Shown piece by piece: positions 54,465-63,835 of a DNA stretch of 64,000 nucleotides. The first letter of the stretch is position 1; each line of letters starts with the position of its first letter. Both the position numbers and the translations under genes were made by a program. The notes beneath the pieces are model-generated. The model ran no database searches. It worked only from the letters and a program-made list of their open reading frames with translations, and had not been told where the DNA came from. Origin of the DNA: Actinomycetospora callitridis (GTDB taxonomy: Bacteria > Actinomycetota > Actinomycetes > Mycobacteriales > Pseudonocardiaceae); contig NZ_JAQZAK010000001.1 of assembly GCF_028737265.1 (NCBI RefSeq), forward strand, positions 1,116,001 through 1,180,000, in the 5' to 3' direction.

Positions 54465-56234
54465 TTGACCACCCGTACGACCGGTAGCCCGACCAGTACG
54501 GACACGGTGGCGGCACGGCCGCTGCGCACCTGGCAGCGCCGTGCGCTGACCCGGTACCTCACCGACCGCCCCAAGGACTTCCTGGCGGTCGCGACGCCCG
54601 GCGCGGGCAAGACCACGTTCGCGCTGAGGGTGGCGGCCGAGCTGCTCGGCGACCGCTCCGTCGACACGGTGACGATCGTCTGTCCCACCGAGCACCTCAA
54701 GCACCAGTGGGCCGAGGCCGCCGGTGCCGCGGGCCTCGCGATCGACCCCGAGTTCTCCAACGCCGTCGGGCGCACGTCGACCGACTTCCGCGGTGTCGCC
54801 GTGACGTACGCGCAGGTCGCCGCGCACCCCGTGCTGCACATGAACCGCACCGAGGGCCGGCGCACCCTGGTGATCTTCGACGAGATCCACCACGCGGGCG
54901 ACGCCAAGTCCTGGGGCGAGGCGACCCGCGAGGCGTTCGCGGGCGCGACGCGCCGGCTGGCGCTGACCGGGACGCCCTTCCGGTCCGACGACAACCCGAT
55001 CCCGTTCATCGCCTACGAGCCCGACAGCGTCGGCGTGCTGCGCTCGCGCGCCGACCACTCCTACGGCTACGCCGACGCGCTGGCCGACGGGGTCGTCCGC
55101 CCGGTCGTCTTCCTCGCGTACTCGGGCCAGGCGAGCTGGCGCACCAGCGCGGGCGAGGAGATGACCGCGCGGCTCGGCGAGCCCCTCACCGCCGAGCAGA
55201 ACGCCCGCGCCTGGAAGACCGCGCTCGACCCCAAGGGCGAGTGGATGCCGGCGGTCCTCCAGGCCGCCGACACCCGCCTGACCCAGCTGCGCGGCGGGGG
55301 CGTCCCCGACGCCGGCGGGCTCGTGATCGCCACCGACCACACCACGGCGAAGGCCTACGCCGCGCTGCTGCGCCGCATCGCGGGCGAGGAGCCCGTCGTC
55401 GTGCTCTCGGACGACCCGAAGGCCTCCGGGCGCATCGCGGAGTTCGGGCGCACGAACGAGCGCTGGCTCGTGGCCGTCCGGATGGTGTCCGAGGGCGTCG
55501 ACGTCCCGCGGCTGGCCGTCGGCGTCTACGCCACCAGCGCTTCGACGCCGCTGTTCTTCGCGCAGGCCGTCGGCCGCTTCGTCCGGTCCCGGCGGCCGGG
55601 GGAGACGGCGAGCGTCTTCCTGCCCAGCGTGCCGTCGCTGCTCACGCTGGCCAGCGAGCTCGAGGTGCAGCGCGACCACGTGCTCGGCCAGCCCCACCGG
55701 CCGAAGGAGGGCTGGGAGGACGACCTCCTCGAGGCGGCCAACCGCACCGAGGACGAGCCGGGCGAGCAGGAGAAGGCGTTCGAGTCGCTGTCCGCCGAGG
55801 CCGAGCTCGACCAGCTGATCTACGACGGGTCGTCCTTCGGCACCGCGGCCGGCGCGGGCTCCGCCGAGGAGCAGGACTACCTCGGGCTGCCCGGGCTCCT
55901 CGAGCCCGACCAGGTACGGGCGCTCCTGCGCCGGCGCCAGAGCGAGCAGCTCGACCGCGGGGAGGAGTCGGCAGCGCCGGCGCCCGCGGCGGCGGCCCCG
56001 GAGCCGTCCCCGTCGTCGGTCCGCGAGTTCCGCCGCGACGTCGGCGTGGCCGAGCGGCTCAAGGAGCTCCGGCGCGAGCTGAACGCCCTCGTCGCCGCGC
56101 ACCACCACCGCACGGGCAAGCCGCACGGGGCCATCCACGGCGACCTGCGGAAGTACTGCGGGGGGCCGGCGACGCCCATGGCGTCGCTCGAGCAGATCGA
56201 GGAGCGCATCGCCACGCTGCGGTCCTGGCGCTGA
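54465..56234 (+). CDS. SF2 DEAD/DEAH-type helicase
   Basis: A 589-residue superfamily 2 helicase. Walker A ATPGAGKT (about residues 43-50), Walker B FDEIHH, motif III LTGTPF, and the C-terminal RecA-like lobe with VRMVSEGVDVPRL and QAVGRFVRSR (motifs V and VI) are all in order. After residue 430 a charged linker leads to a C-terminal domain with RELNALVAAHHHRTGKPHGAIHGDLRKYCGG, perhaps DNA- or partner-binding. Strand preference and substrate are unknown. TTG 54465 follows GGAGG by five bases. A single gene, probably cotranscribed with DUF3039. Confidence 0.88.
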   Translation: MTTRTTGSPTSTDTVAARPLRTWQRRALTRYLTDRPKDFLAVATPGAGKTTFALRVAAELLGDRSVDTVTIVCPTEHLKHQWAEAAGAAGLAIDPEFSNAVGRTSTDFRGVAVTYAQVAAHPVLHMNRTEGRRTLVIFDEIHHAGDAKSWGEATREAFAGATRRLALTGTPFRSDDNPIPFIAYEPDSVGVLRSRADHSYGYADALADGVVRPVVFLAYSGQASWRTSAGEEMTARLGEPLTAEQNARAWKTALDPKGEWMPAVLQAADTRLTQLRGGGVPDAGGLVIATDHTTAKAYAALLRRIAGEEPVVVLSDDPKASGRIAEFGRTNERWLVAVRMVSEGVDVPRLAVGVYATSASTPLFFAQAVGRFVRSRRPGETASVFLPSVPSLLTLASELEVQRDHVLGQPHRPKEGWEDDLLEAANRTEDEPGEQEKAFESLSAEAELDQLIYDGSSFGTAAGAGSAEEQDYLGLPGLLEPDQVRALLRRRQSEQLDRGEESAAPAPAAAAPEPSPSSVREFRRDVGVAERLKELRRELNALVAAHHHRTGKPHGAIHGDLRKYCGGPATPMASLEQIEERIATLRSWR

Positions 56235-56634
56235 TCTCTACGCAGAGTGTCTGATCCTTAACCTGTGCTACACATCACACTCCGTGGCGAGGGGGCGCTG
56301 TCGCGGTCGTCGCGGTCCGACATCCCGGCGTCACGCCGTTCACCGGAGCGTCACGATGCCGAGGGGCCCGGCTCGCCGGGCGGAGCGGGCGCGGAGCGAA
56401 GCAGCTGGACCGGGGACGCGGACCGGACGCCCGGTTCTCCCGACCGCGGAGCGGACCGCATGATCGCGGTCCGGGGCGGGGCCCGCGCCGGTCCGGGGGA
56501 GCCCGCCGGTGGCGGCCGGAGCACGACGCCCGACCCCGCACACGACGACGGGCGAGGACCCTGAGGTCCTCGCCCGTCGTGGTCTCGATCTGAGGCTGTG
56601 GTCTTCTGCGAAGAAGTCGCTGGTCAGGTGGCCG
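56235..56634. other. Non-coding stretch after the helicase gene
   Basis: About 400 bp between a plus-strand and a minus-strand gene end. It starts with an AT-richer patch (about 56237-56283), then holds a seven-bp hairpin ggaccgc/gcggtcc (56453-56472) and the perfect hairpin at 56545-56580. No gene is supported; a small RNA ending at the second hairpin is possible. Confidence 0.5.
56545..56580. terminator. Perfect 16-bp hairpin
   Basis: acgacgggcgaggacc (56545-56560) pairs exactly with 56565-56580 around the loop ctga. It lies 55 bp from the stop of the minus-strand DUF7455 gene and can terminate in both directions. Confidence 0.75.
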
Positions 56635-56823
56635 TCATGCGCTCTCACCGGCCTGGACGTCCACCGACAGCTCCTTCAACTTGGCCTCGTGGGCCCGGGC
56701 GTGGTGCCCGCAGAAGAGGAGTTCTCCACCGGAGGGCAGTACGGCGCGGACCTTGGCCGCTGCACCGCAGCGGTCGCAGCGGTCCGAGGCGGTGAGTTCT
56801 GGCCGGGTCAGGGTGCCGGGCAT
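56635..56823 (-). CDS. Small zinc-ribbon protein (DUF7455-like)
   Basis: A 62-residue protein with CDRCGAAA and LLFCGHHARAHE, four likely zinc ligands, and an acidic helical end. It resembles the DUF7455 family, with M. tuberculosis Rv2708c as the probable counterpart in the sigA-sigB region (from memory). ATG 56823 (MPGTLTRPE) has GGAGGG eight bases upstream; ATG 56829 is too close to it. Function unknown. Confidence 0.75.
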   Translation of the reverse strand: MPGTLTRPELTASDRCDRCGAAAKVRAVLPSGGELLFCGHHARAHEAKLKELSVDVQAGESA

Positions 56824-57148
56824 CGTCATCTCCCTCCGTCGGGGTCCGTGACTCTCGTCCCGGGCCCGCGAGATCCGGTCATGCGACCGTCCCTCCACTG
56901 TGTCAGACGCTGCCCGCGACCGCTCGTGTTCACGCGCCGCTTTGTCATCCGTCACGAACCGCTCATCGGAGGTGGAGAACCGTTCGTTCCGGGGTAGGGG
57001 CGAGGACCACCCGTTGGTGAGTCGATCTCGAGCGACGAGTGGTGACGGCGCCCCGCCGCTCCCCGCTGCCCCCGTCGGTCACGGCGGGTCCGTCGGGGTC
57101 GCCCACTAGCCTGTGGCCACCACACCGGGACGGTGACAGGAGACTGCG
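56824..57148. other. Divergent promoter region, DUF7455 and glutamine synthetase-like
   Basis: No gene is seen. TAGCCT at 57107-57112 is a reasonable -10 for the downstream gene, leaving a leader of about 30 nt with an AGGAGA ribosome site. No known operator is recognised. Confidence 0.5.
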
Positions 57149-58510
57149 GTGGGCGACACGGCGGAGCGGGCGAGCGAGCTCGTCGAACAGCTGCGGGGCG
57201 TGGGCGTCGCCGGCGTCACCGTGGCGTGGTGCGACAACAACGGCATCCCGCGCTCCCGGACGGTGCCGGTGGCGTCGCTGCCCCAGGTCGCCGAGACCGG
57301 CATCGGCGTGAGCACCGTGTTCGCGATCTTCAACACGAACGACGGCATCCAGTACGGCGCGCCGGGGCGCGAGACGCCGTCGGGCGACGTGCGCCTGGTG
57401 CCCGACCTCGACCGTCTGACGCCGCTCGCGGGCCAGCGGGGCATGGCGTGGGCCCCGGGCACCCAGGTCGACGTGGACGGGTCGCCGTGGCCGTGGGACC
57501 AGCGCTCCCTGCTCGCGGCGACGGTCGACGGGCTCGCCGAGCGCGGCTACACCGCTCTGGTCGGCTACGAGATGGAGTTCGCGGTCTCCGCGCCGAGCCC
57601 CGACGGCGCGGTGGTGCCCGCCTACCGGGGTCCGGCGTACAGCCCGCACGGCCTGCTCGAGATCGACGCGTTCGCCACCGACGTGCTGCGCGACGCCGAG
57701 GCCAACGGGCTGCGCATCGGGCAGTTCCACGCCGAGTACGGGCCGGGGCAGGTCGAGCTCTCGCTCGGCGCGACCGACCCCGTCCGGGCCGCCGACGAGC
57801 AGCTCCTGGCCCGCCAGACCGTCCTGGCCGCCGCCGCGCGCCACGGACTGCGCATCAGCTTCGCGCCGCTGCCGTCGCTGCAGCTCGCGGGCAACGGCTG
57901 GCACGTCCACAGCTCGCTGTGGCGCGACGGCGTCAACCTGCTCGCCGGCGGCCCCGAGGGGCCCGGCACGGCCGGCAGCGGCTACATCGCGGGCCTCCTG
58001 CGCGACCTGCCGGCGCTCGCCGCCGTCACCGCGCCCTCGATCGGCTCGATGGCGCGGCTGCGGCCGGGCTTCTTCGCGGGCGCCTACGGCTTCTGGGGCA
58101 TCGAGAACCGCGAGGCCCCGGTCCGCTACGTCGTGGGCTCGCCGCTGCTCGGCGCGGACCACGCCAACGTCGAGCTCAAGGTCTCCGACGCCTCGGCGAA
58201 CCCGTACCTCGCCCTCACCGCGCTGCTGACCTCGGGCGTGGCCGGCGTCGAGGAGAACCTCGTCCCGCCGTCCCCGATCGCCGCGGACCCCGGCACCTGG
58301 AAGAAGAAGGAGCGGGCCGCCGCGGGCGTCGAGAAGCTGCCCACGACCCAGGCCGACCAGGAGGCCGCACTGCTCGCGAACCCCCGCATCACCGAGGCCC
58401 TGGGCACCGAGCGGCTCGGGGCGTTCCTCGAGGTCCGGCGCGCGGACGCCGCCTGGGCGGCCGAGCGCGAGCCCGAGGACGTCCTCGCCGCCTGGCGCTG
58501 GCGCTACTAG
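57149..58510 (+). CDS. Glutamine synthetase-like ligase (GlnA-III/polyamine-type)
   Basis: A 453-residue member of the glutamine synthetase superfamily. VGYEMEFAV supplies catalytic Glu residues, FHAEYGPGQVELSL and GNGWHVHSSLW the metal and glutamate ligands, and ANVELKVSDASANPYLAL the C-terminal Arg/ATP region. It lacks the adenylylation Tyr loop of GlnA1, and the sequence is the divergent gamma-glutamylpolyamine/ethanolamine class. It probably joins glutamate to an amine rather than assimilating ammonium. GTG 57149 follows AGGAGA. The gene converges with the CysQ-like gene. Confidence 0.85.
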   Translation: MGDTAERASELVEQLRGVGVAGVTVAWCDNNGIPRSRTVPVASLPQVAETGIGVSTVFAIFNTNDGIQYGAPGRETPSGDVRLVPDLDRLTPLAGQRGMAWAPGTQVDVDGSPWPWDQRSLLAATVDGLAERGYTALVGYEMEFAVSAPSPDGAVVPAYRGPAYSPHGLLEIDAFATDVLRDAEANGLRIGQFHAEYGPGQVELSLGATDPVRAADEQLLARQTVLAAAARHGLRISFAPLPSLQLAGNGWHVHSSLWRDGVNLLAGGPEGPGTAGSGYIAGLLRDLPALAAVTAPSIGSMARLRPGFFAGAYGFWGIENREAPVRYVVGSPLLGADHANVELKVSDASANPYLALTALLTSGVAGVEENLVPPSPIAADPGTWKKKERAAAGVEKLPTTQADQEAALLANPRITEALGTERLGAFLEVRRADAAWAAEREPEDVLAAWRWRY

Positions 58511-58519
58511 ACGGGCCCG

Positions 58520-59302
58520 CTACCGGGCGAGCAGGACGTCCAGGATCGCCTCGTGGGCGGCCGGGCGGGCGATGAGCAGGTCGGGGGAGTACGGGTCCTC
58601 GGCGCCGAAGGGCAGCGGGGAGCCGTCGAGGCGGGTGACGCGCACGCCCGCGCCCTCGGCGACCGCGGCGGGCGCCGCGTTGTCCCACTCGTACTGCCCG
58701 CCCGAGTGCAGGTAGGCGTCGACGAGGCCGTCGACGACGGCCAGGGTCTTCACGCCCGCCGCGGACATCGCCACGGTGCGCACGGGGAACGCCGCCGCGA
58801 GCCGGCGCAGCTCCATCGGGGGCCGTGAGCGGCTGACGGTGACCGACAGCCCGGCCTCGGGGTCGACGGGGGTGTCGGGCAGCGGCCGGACGGTGGCCGA
58901 GTCGGCGAGCTCGCCGCGGGCGGGCAGGGAGACCGCGCCGGCGACCAGCGTGCCGTCGACCACCAGCGCGACGTGCACCCCCCACTCGTCCCCGCCGCGG
59001 CCGTAGCCGCTCGAGCCGTCCAGCGGGTCGACGATCCAGAGCCGGTGCGCCCCACGGCGCGGCGCGGGGTCCTGGGTGCCCTCCTCGGAGAGCACCGTGT
59101 CCTCGGGCCGGTGACGGGTGAGCGCGCCGATCAGGTAGTCGTGCGCCTCGGCGTCGCCGCGGTACTCCCGCTCGCGGCCTGCCGACGTGTCGTCGCGCAA
59201 CGTCATCAGCAGGTCGCCGGTGGCCTCGGCGAGCTCCCGGGCCAGCGCGGCGTCCTCGGCGACGGTGGGCTCGTCCGATGGCAGATCCCTCGCGGCACTC
59301 AC
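58520..59302 (-). CDS. Inositol monophosphatase-family phosphatase (CysQ-like)
   Basis: A 260-residue Li-sensitive-type phosphatase. LSEEG, WIVDPLDGSSGYGRGGDEW and the C-terminal GQYEWDNAAPAAVAE are the metal-binding triad of this fold. The shorter form and SSGYG variant favour CysQ (3'(2'),5'-bisphosphate nucleotidase), acting in sulphate assimilation or inositol phosphate turnover. GTG 59302 is chosen because CAGGAT (59309-59314 on this strand) stands six bases upstream. It shares its fold with SuhB at 62 kb. Confidence 0.85.
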   Translation of the reverse strand: MSAARDLPSDEPTVAEDAALARELAEATGDLLMTLRDDTSAGREREYRGDAEAHDYLIGALTRHRPEDTVLSEEGTQDPAPRRGAHRLWIVDPLDGSSGYGRGGDEWGVHVALVVDGTLVAGAVSLPARGELADSATVRPLPDTPVDPEAGLSVTVSRSRPPMELRRLAAAFPVRTVAMSAAGVKTLAVVDGLVDAYLHSGGQYEWDNAAPAAVAEGAGVRVTRLDGSPLPFGAEDPYSPDLLIARPAAHEAILDVLLAR

Positions 59303-59345
59303 CCCCCGATCCTGCCCGACGCCGCGCGGCGTCACCCGGTGGGGA

Positions 59346-59636
59346 TCAGCCGCCCTCGGCGGCGGTGAGGACACCGGCCAGCTCGTGCAGCACCGCGGCC
59401 CGCGCGTCGTCCGACCCCGGGGCCGTGTCGTCGCGCTGGTCGAGCAGCAGGCGGGCGAGGCTCGCGAGGCTGATGACCTGCGCGGCGAACTCCTCGGGCC
59501 CGGCCAGCTCGCCGAGGAGGGCGCCGACCGCCGGGAGGTCGTTCGCGTCCATGCCCTGGATCAGGGCCACCGAACGGCGGTGGACCTCGGCGGGATCGGG
59601 GGCGGGCAGGCCGTCGGCGGCGGGATCGGGATGCAC
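59346..59636 (-). CDS. Small hypothetical protein
   Basis: A 96-residue helical, acidic protein of no known family. Notable are a Pro/Ala-rich N-terminus (VHPDPAADGLPAPDPAE), then VALIQGMDANDLPAVGALLGEL and ISLASLARLLLDQRDD. GTG 59636 is the first start consistent with these helices. It begins 42 bp after the gvpA stop on the same strand and ends 44 bp before the CysQ-like gene, so it may belong to a short operon. Its existence as a gene is supported by codon bias rather than homology. Confidence 0.55.
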   Translation of the reverse strand: MHPDPAADGLPAPDPAEVHRRSVALIQGMDANDLPAVGALLGELAGPEEFAAQVISLASLARLLLDQRDDTAPGSDDARAAVLHELAGVLTAAEGG

Positions 59637-59677
59637 GCCGCCAGCATCCCAGCCGGGGACGGGCGCCCGCCGAGGGC

Positions 59678-60034
59678 TCAGCGCTTGCCGCGGAACTCCC
59701 GCCACTTCTCCTGGCCGGCGTCGAGGACCCCCTTGGTGATCCCCTTCGCGGCGCCGTGGGTGACGCCCTCGGTCATCTTCTTGGGCAGCTCGTCGAGGCC
59801 GACGCCGCCCTTCGCGTGCAGGTCGAGACGGTTGGTGGCCTCGGCGAAGCGCAGGTAGGTGTCGACGCTGGCCACGACGATGCGGGCGTCGATCGTGACG
59901 ATCTCGACGCCCACGAGCGAGATCTTGGCGAAGACGTCGATGACCAGGCCCTTGTCGAGGATCAGGTCGAGGACTTCGGCCAGCCCGCCCTGGGGGGAGC
60001 GACGAACGCCGCCCGACGCCGGGCTCATGGTCAC
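59678..60034 (-). CDS. Orphan gas-vesicle structural protein (GvpA/GvpJ-like)
   Basis: A 118-residue protein whose residues 19-72 match the GvpA/J core: AEVLDLILDKGLVIDVFAKI, VGVEIVTIDARIVVASVDTYL. The C-terminal 40 residues are basic and amphipathic. GvpA subunits polymerise into the shell of gas vesicles; minor GvpJ proteins nucleate them. None of the other gvp genes (gvpF, G, K, L, N, O) is visible here. GTG 60034 has TAGACT seven bases upstream, which fits a leaderless transcript. It stands between sigA and the small hypothetical gene. Confidence 0.82.
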   Translation of the reverse strand: MTMSPASGGVRRSPQGGLAEVLDLILDKGLVIDVFAKISLVGVEIVTIDARIVVASVDTYLRFAEATNRLDLHAKGGVGLDELPKKMTEGVTHGAAKGITKGVLDAGQEKWREFRGKR

Positions 60035-60150
60035 GACCGGGAGTCTAGGAACCCGGCTCCTGCGGGGCCATCGACCGGACGGCCCCGAGATCGCCGTCGT
60101 GCGGACGATCTCCCCGGGCGCGTCAGGACCGCGATGGAGTGCTGTCTCCC

Positions 60151-60212
60151 GGCGAGGGGGTGGAGCGAGGGACCCCTTCGCTGCCTCCTACGCAGCCAGG
60201 GTGACCCTCGCT
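60151..60212. repeat. Dispersed palindromic repeat, copy B
   Basis: Sixty-two bp with arms agcgaggg (60164-60171) and ccctcgct (60205-60212), about 85% identical by eye to copy A at 6721-6781. It lies between sigA and gvpA, 27 bp downstream of the sigA terminator. Confidence 0.75.
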
Positions 60213-60239
60213 GCCCCCACCTCGCGCCCCCGGACACGA

Positions 60240-60277
60240 CGACGGCCCCCGAGCGAGCCGGAACTCGGGGGCCGTCG
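60240..60277 (-). terminator. Terminator hairpin after sigA
   Basis: Perfect 14-bp stem (cgacggcccccgag, 60240-60253, with its complement at 60264-60277) around a ten-base loop, 10 bp after the sigA stop. Confidence 0.75.
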
Positions 60278-60287
60278 CAGTGAGCGT

Positions 60288-61673
<1,386 letters not shown>

Positions 61674-61805
61674 AGACGACCTTTCGTGACGAACGGCTGC
61701 ACGGCGGTGGGATCGACGGGCCGGGCCGCCGGAGGGCCACCCGGAAGGGGGAGGGGTACGCCAAGGTCCCCGTCCCCCGGGTGTACCGCCTCGGCTCACC
61801 ATCCA

Positions 61806-61811
61806 TTGTAA
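61806..61811 (-). promoter_or_regulatory. Likely -10 of the sigA promoter
   Basis: On the reverse strand TACAAT, one base from the TATAAT consensus, lies about 135 nt before the sigA GTG. It is in a 295-bp region shared with suhB. The -35 is not clear. Confidence 0.55.
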
Positions 61812-61968
61812 CGAGCGTCGGGCGAGTCCGTCGCACCTCACAGGTCCGACGACGGACGAGTCCTCGTCGCGGCCGGTCACGGGATCGATTCCGAGCGTCC
61901 GCACGGGCGCCCCGGCCCGTGGTCCGGGCGTCGCCGGGCCGCCACCTGCGTGTGGTCGGATGCTCCTC

Positions 61969-62793
61969 ATGGACTCCCCGCTGCACGAGGAGGTGCTCGA
62001 GGGTCTCGCCGTGACGATCGCCCGCGAGACCGCCGCCCTGGCCCTCACGGTGCGCGAGCGGGCCGTCGCCGACCCCGGCCGGCTGGACACGAAGAGCTCG
62101 GCCACCGACGTCGTCACCGAGGGCGACCGGGCCTGCGAGGCCCTGGTCCGCGAGCGCCTGGCCACCGCCCGTCCCGACGACCTCGTGCTCGGCGAGGAGG
62201 GCGGCACCAGCGGCACGCCGGCCCCGGGCCAGGTCCGCTGGATCGTCGACCCCATCGACGGCACCGTGAACTACACCCACGGCCTGCCCTGGTTCTCGGT
62301 CTCGATCGGGGCCGAGGTGGACGGGGTCGTCGTCGCCGGCGCGGTGGTGGAACCGGTCTCGGGGCGGGTGTGGCGCGCGGCGCGGGGCCACGGCGCCTTC
62401 CGTGACGACGTGCCGTTGCGGGCCTCGGCCCTGGAGGACCTGCGCCTCGGCGTGGTCGGGACGGGACTGAACTACGACCCGGCCCGCCGCGGGCGCCAGG
62501 CGGCGGTGCTCGCCCGGATCGCGACGTCGGTCGGGGACGTGCGTCGCACCGGGTGCGCCTCGCTCGACCTCTGCGCGGTGGCCGCGGGCTGGCTCGACGG
62601 CTTCTACGAGCACGGTCTGCAGCCCTGGGACGTCGCGGCCGGGTCGCTGATCGCCGAGGAGGCCGGGGCGGTCGTGCGCCTGCCGGGCCGCAGTGAGGAC
62701 GGGCTGGGGGACGAGGCGACCCTCGCCGCCCCGGCCGGGATCGTGGCCGCGCTCGTCGCGCTGCTCGCCGCCGAGGGGGCCGGGGAGATCTAG
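61969..62793 (+). CDS. suhB: Inositol monophosphatase SuhB
   Basis: Dephosphorylates inositol-1-phosphate, the last step in inositol supply for mycothiol and phosphatidylinositol. The 274 residues have [21 protein letters not shown] and [17 protein letters not shown], the three metal-binding motifs of the family. ATG 61969 is preferred to ATG 61960, because TCGGAT ends seven bases before it. It is divergent from sigA and matches Rv2701c; the ppgK gene present between suhB and sigA in M. tuberculosis is absent here. Confidence 0.92.
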   Translation: MDSPLHEEVLEGLAVTIARETAALALTVRERAVADPGRLDTKSSATDVVTEGDRACEALVRERLATARPDDLVLGEEGGTSGTPAPGQVRWIVDPIDGTVNYTHGLPWFSVSIGAEVDGVVVAGAVVEPVSGRVWRAARGHGAFRDDVPLRASALEDLRLGVVGTGLNYDPARRGRQAAVLARIATSVGDVRRTGCASLDLCAVAAGWLDGFYEHGLQPWDVAAGSLIAEEAGAVVRLPGRSEDGLGDEATLAAPAGIVAALVALLAAEGAGEI

Positions 62794-63446
62794 GAGCTGC
62801 AGTCGACCGTGCGCAGGGCGGTCAGCGTGGCGGCGTCGGGCGTCGGGGCCGGGGCGCCCGAGCCGTCGGTGGCCGTCTGGCGGCCCAGCGCCCGCAGGGC
62901 CTCGGTGACGGGCTGGCCGGGGGAGATGTCGCGGAAGTCGTCGCCGAGCGCCAGGTCGACCTCGCTGCCGGTGCGGCCGTCGGACACGAGCTCGGCGCAC
63001 GGCACCACGAGGCTCACCGTGCGGGCCGCGGAGGCGCCCTCGGGCCCGTAGCGGATCTGCCCGACGCACGAGAGGTCCTGCGCGGGGTAGAAGGGGTCGT
63101 TGTCGGGCGGGGCCGCCTCGGCGATGCCCAGCTCGCCGAGCTCGGCGGCCGCCAGCTGGGCCTGCCCGCGCTGCCCGGCGCCGTTGAGGACCTTCACGCG
63201 CACGTCGCCGGGCGCGGCGGCCTGCTGGTCGTCCAGCGCGTCGGAGGCCTGCGGTGCGCCCGCCCCCGCCACCGGCGAGGCGTTGCAGGACGTCACCGAG
63301 CCCGCCGTGGAGTTGGTGAACACGATGGTCCAGGTGACGATGCTCGCCACCGCCAGCACGGCCACCAGAACCGTGGCCGGCACCATGTTGCGCCGCCGGT
63401 AGACGTCGCGGACACGTGACGTGCCCGCCTTGAACGTGCCGACCAC
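62790..63446 (-). CDS. cei: Cei-like envelope protein with LytR_C domain
   Basis: A 218-residue single-pass protein. A basic cytoplasmic start (RVRDVYRRRN) leads to one transmembrane helix (about 21-41) and an external C-terminal LytR_C domain with VRVKVLNGAGQRGQAQLAAAELGELGI. Paired cysteines (SCNAS, SCVGQ and a terminal CSS) suggest disulphides. It matches Rv2700 (Cei), a cell-envelope integrity factor. GTG 63446 follows GAAGGGG. It overlaps the suhB stop convergently by four bases. Confidence 0.88.
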   Translation of the reverse strand: MVGTFKAGTSRVRDVYRRRNMVPATVLVAVLAVASIVTWTIVFTNSTAGSVTSCNASPVAGAGAPQASDALDDQQAAAPGDVRVKVLNGAGQRGQAQLAAAELGELGIAEAAPPDNDPFYPAQDLSCVGQIRYGPEGASAARTVSLVVPCAELVSDGRTGSEVDLALGDDFRDISPGQPVTEALRALGRQTATDGSGAPAPTPDAATLTALRTVDCSS

Positions 63447-63835
63447 CGACGCCCCTTCCCGCCCCGACGCGGCGAGAGACCTCGGCCCGCCGCGTCGGGG
63501 CCAGAGTAGTGGTCCCCCTGCGCGACCGACCCCGGCCGCGGCCCGGCGTGGCGGGGACGGCGGGGAAGGGGTCGTGGACGTGCGGGTTGCCGGGTCGTGT
63601 CCGTTCCGCCGCGCCGCTGACACCGGGGCCGGCTGACCGGGCGGGGTCGCGTGGGTTACCCTCCCGCCGCTCCGCAGCCTCTGCGCGGACGTCGCGTTCG
63701 TCCGCGCCGGGTCACCCCGGTGAGACCCGGGTCACTTTCCCGGTCCGGCACAAACGGCCGTCCTCCCGCGTTGTGCTGCCGCACGACAGATGTACCTCCG
63801 GCAGCAACCGGGCAAGACCGAGGGTGGGACACCGC
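63447..63835. other. Non-coding region upstream of cei and the DUF4193 gene
   Basis: No gene is evident. On the reverse strand TACTCT near 63505 is a possible -10 for cei. The repeated gggtcac motifs (about 63708-63733) may be regulatory for the DUF4193 gene; the ribosome site there is AGGGTGGG. Confidence 0.5.

Noticed and set aside
59346..60034. A gas-vesicle gene cluster
   Set aside because: Only one GvpA/J-like gene is present; neighbours are unrelated.
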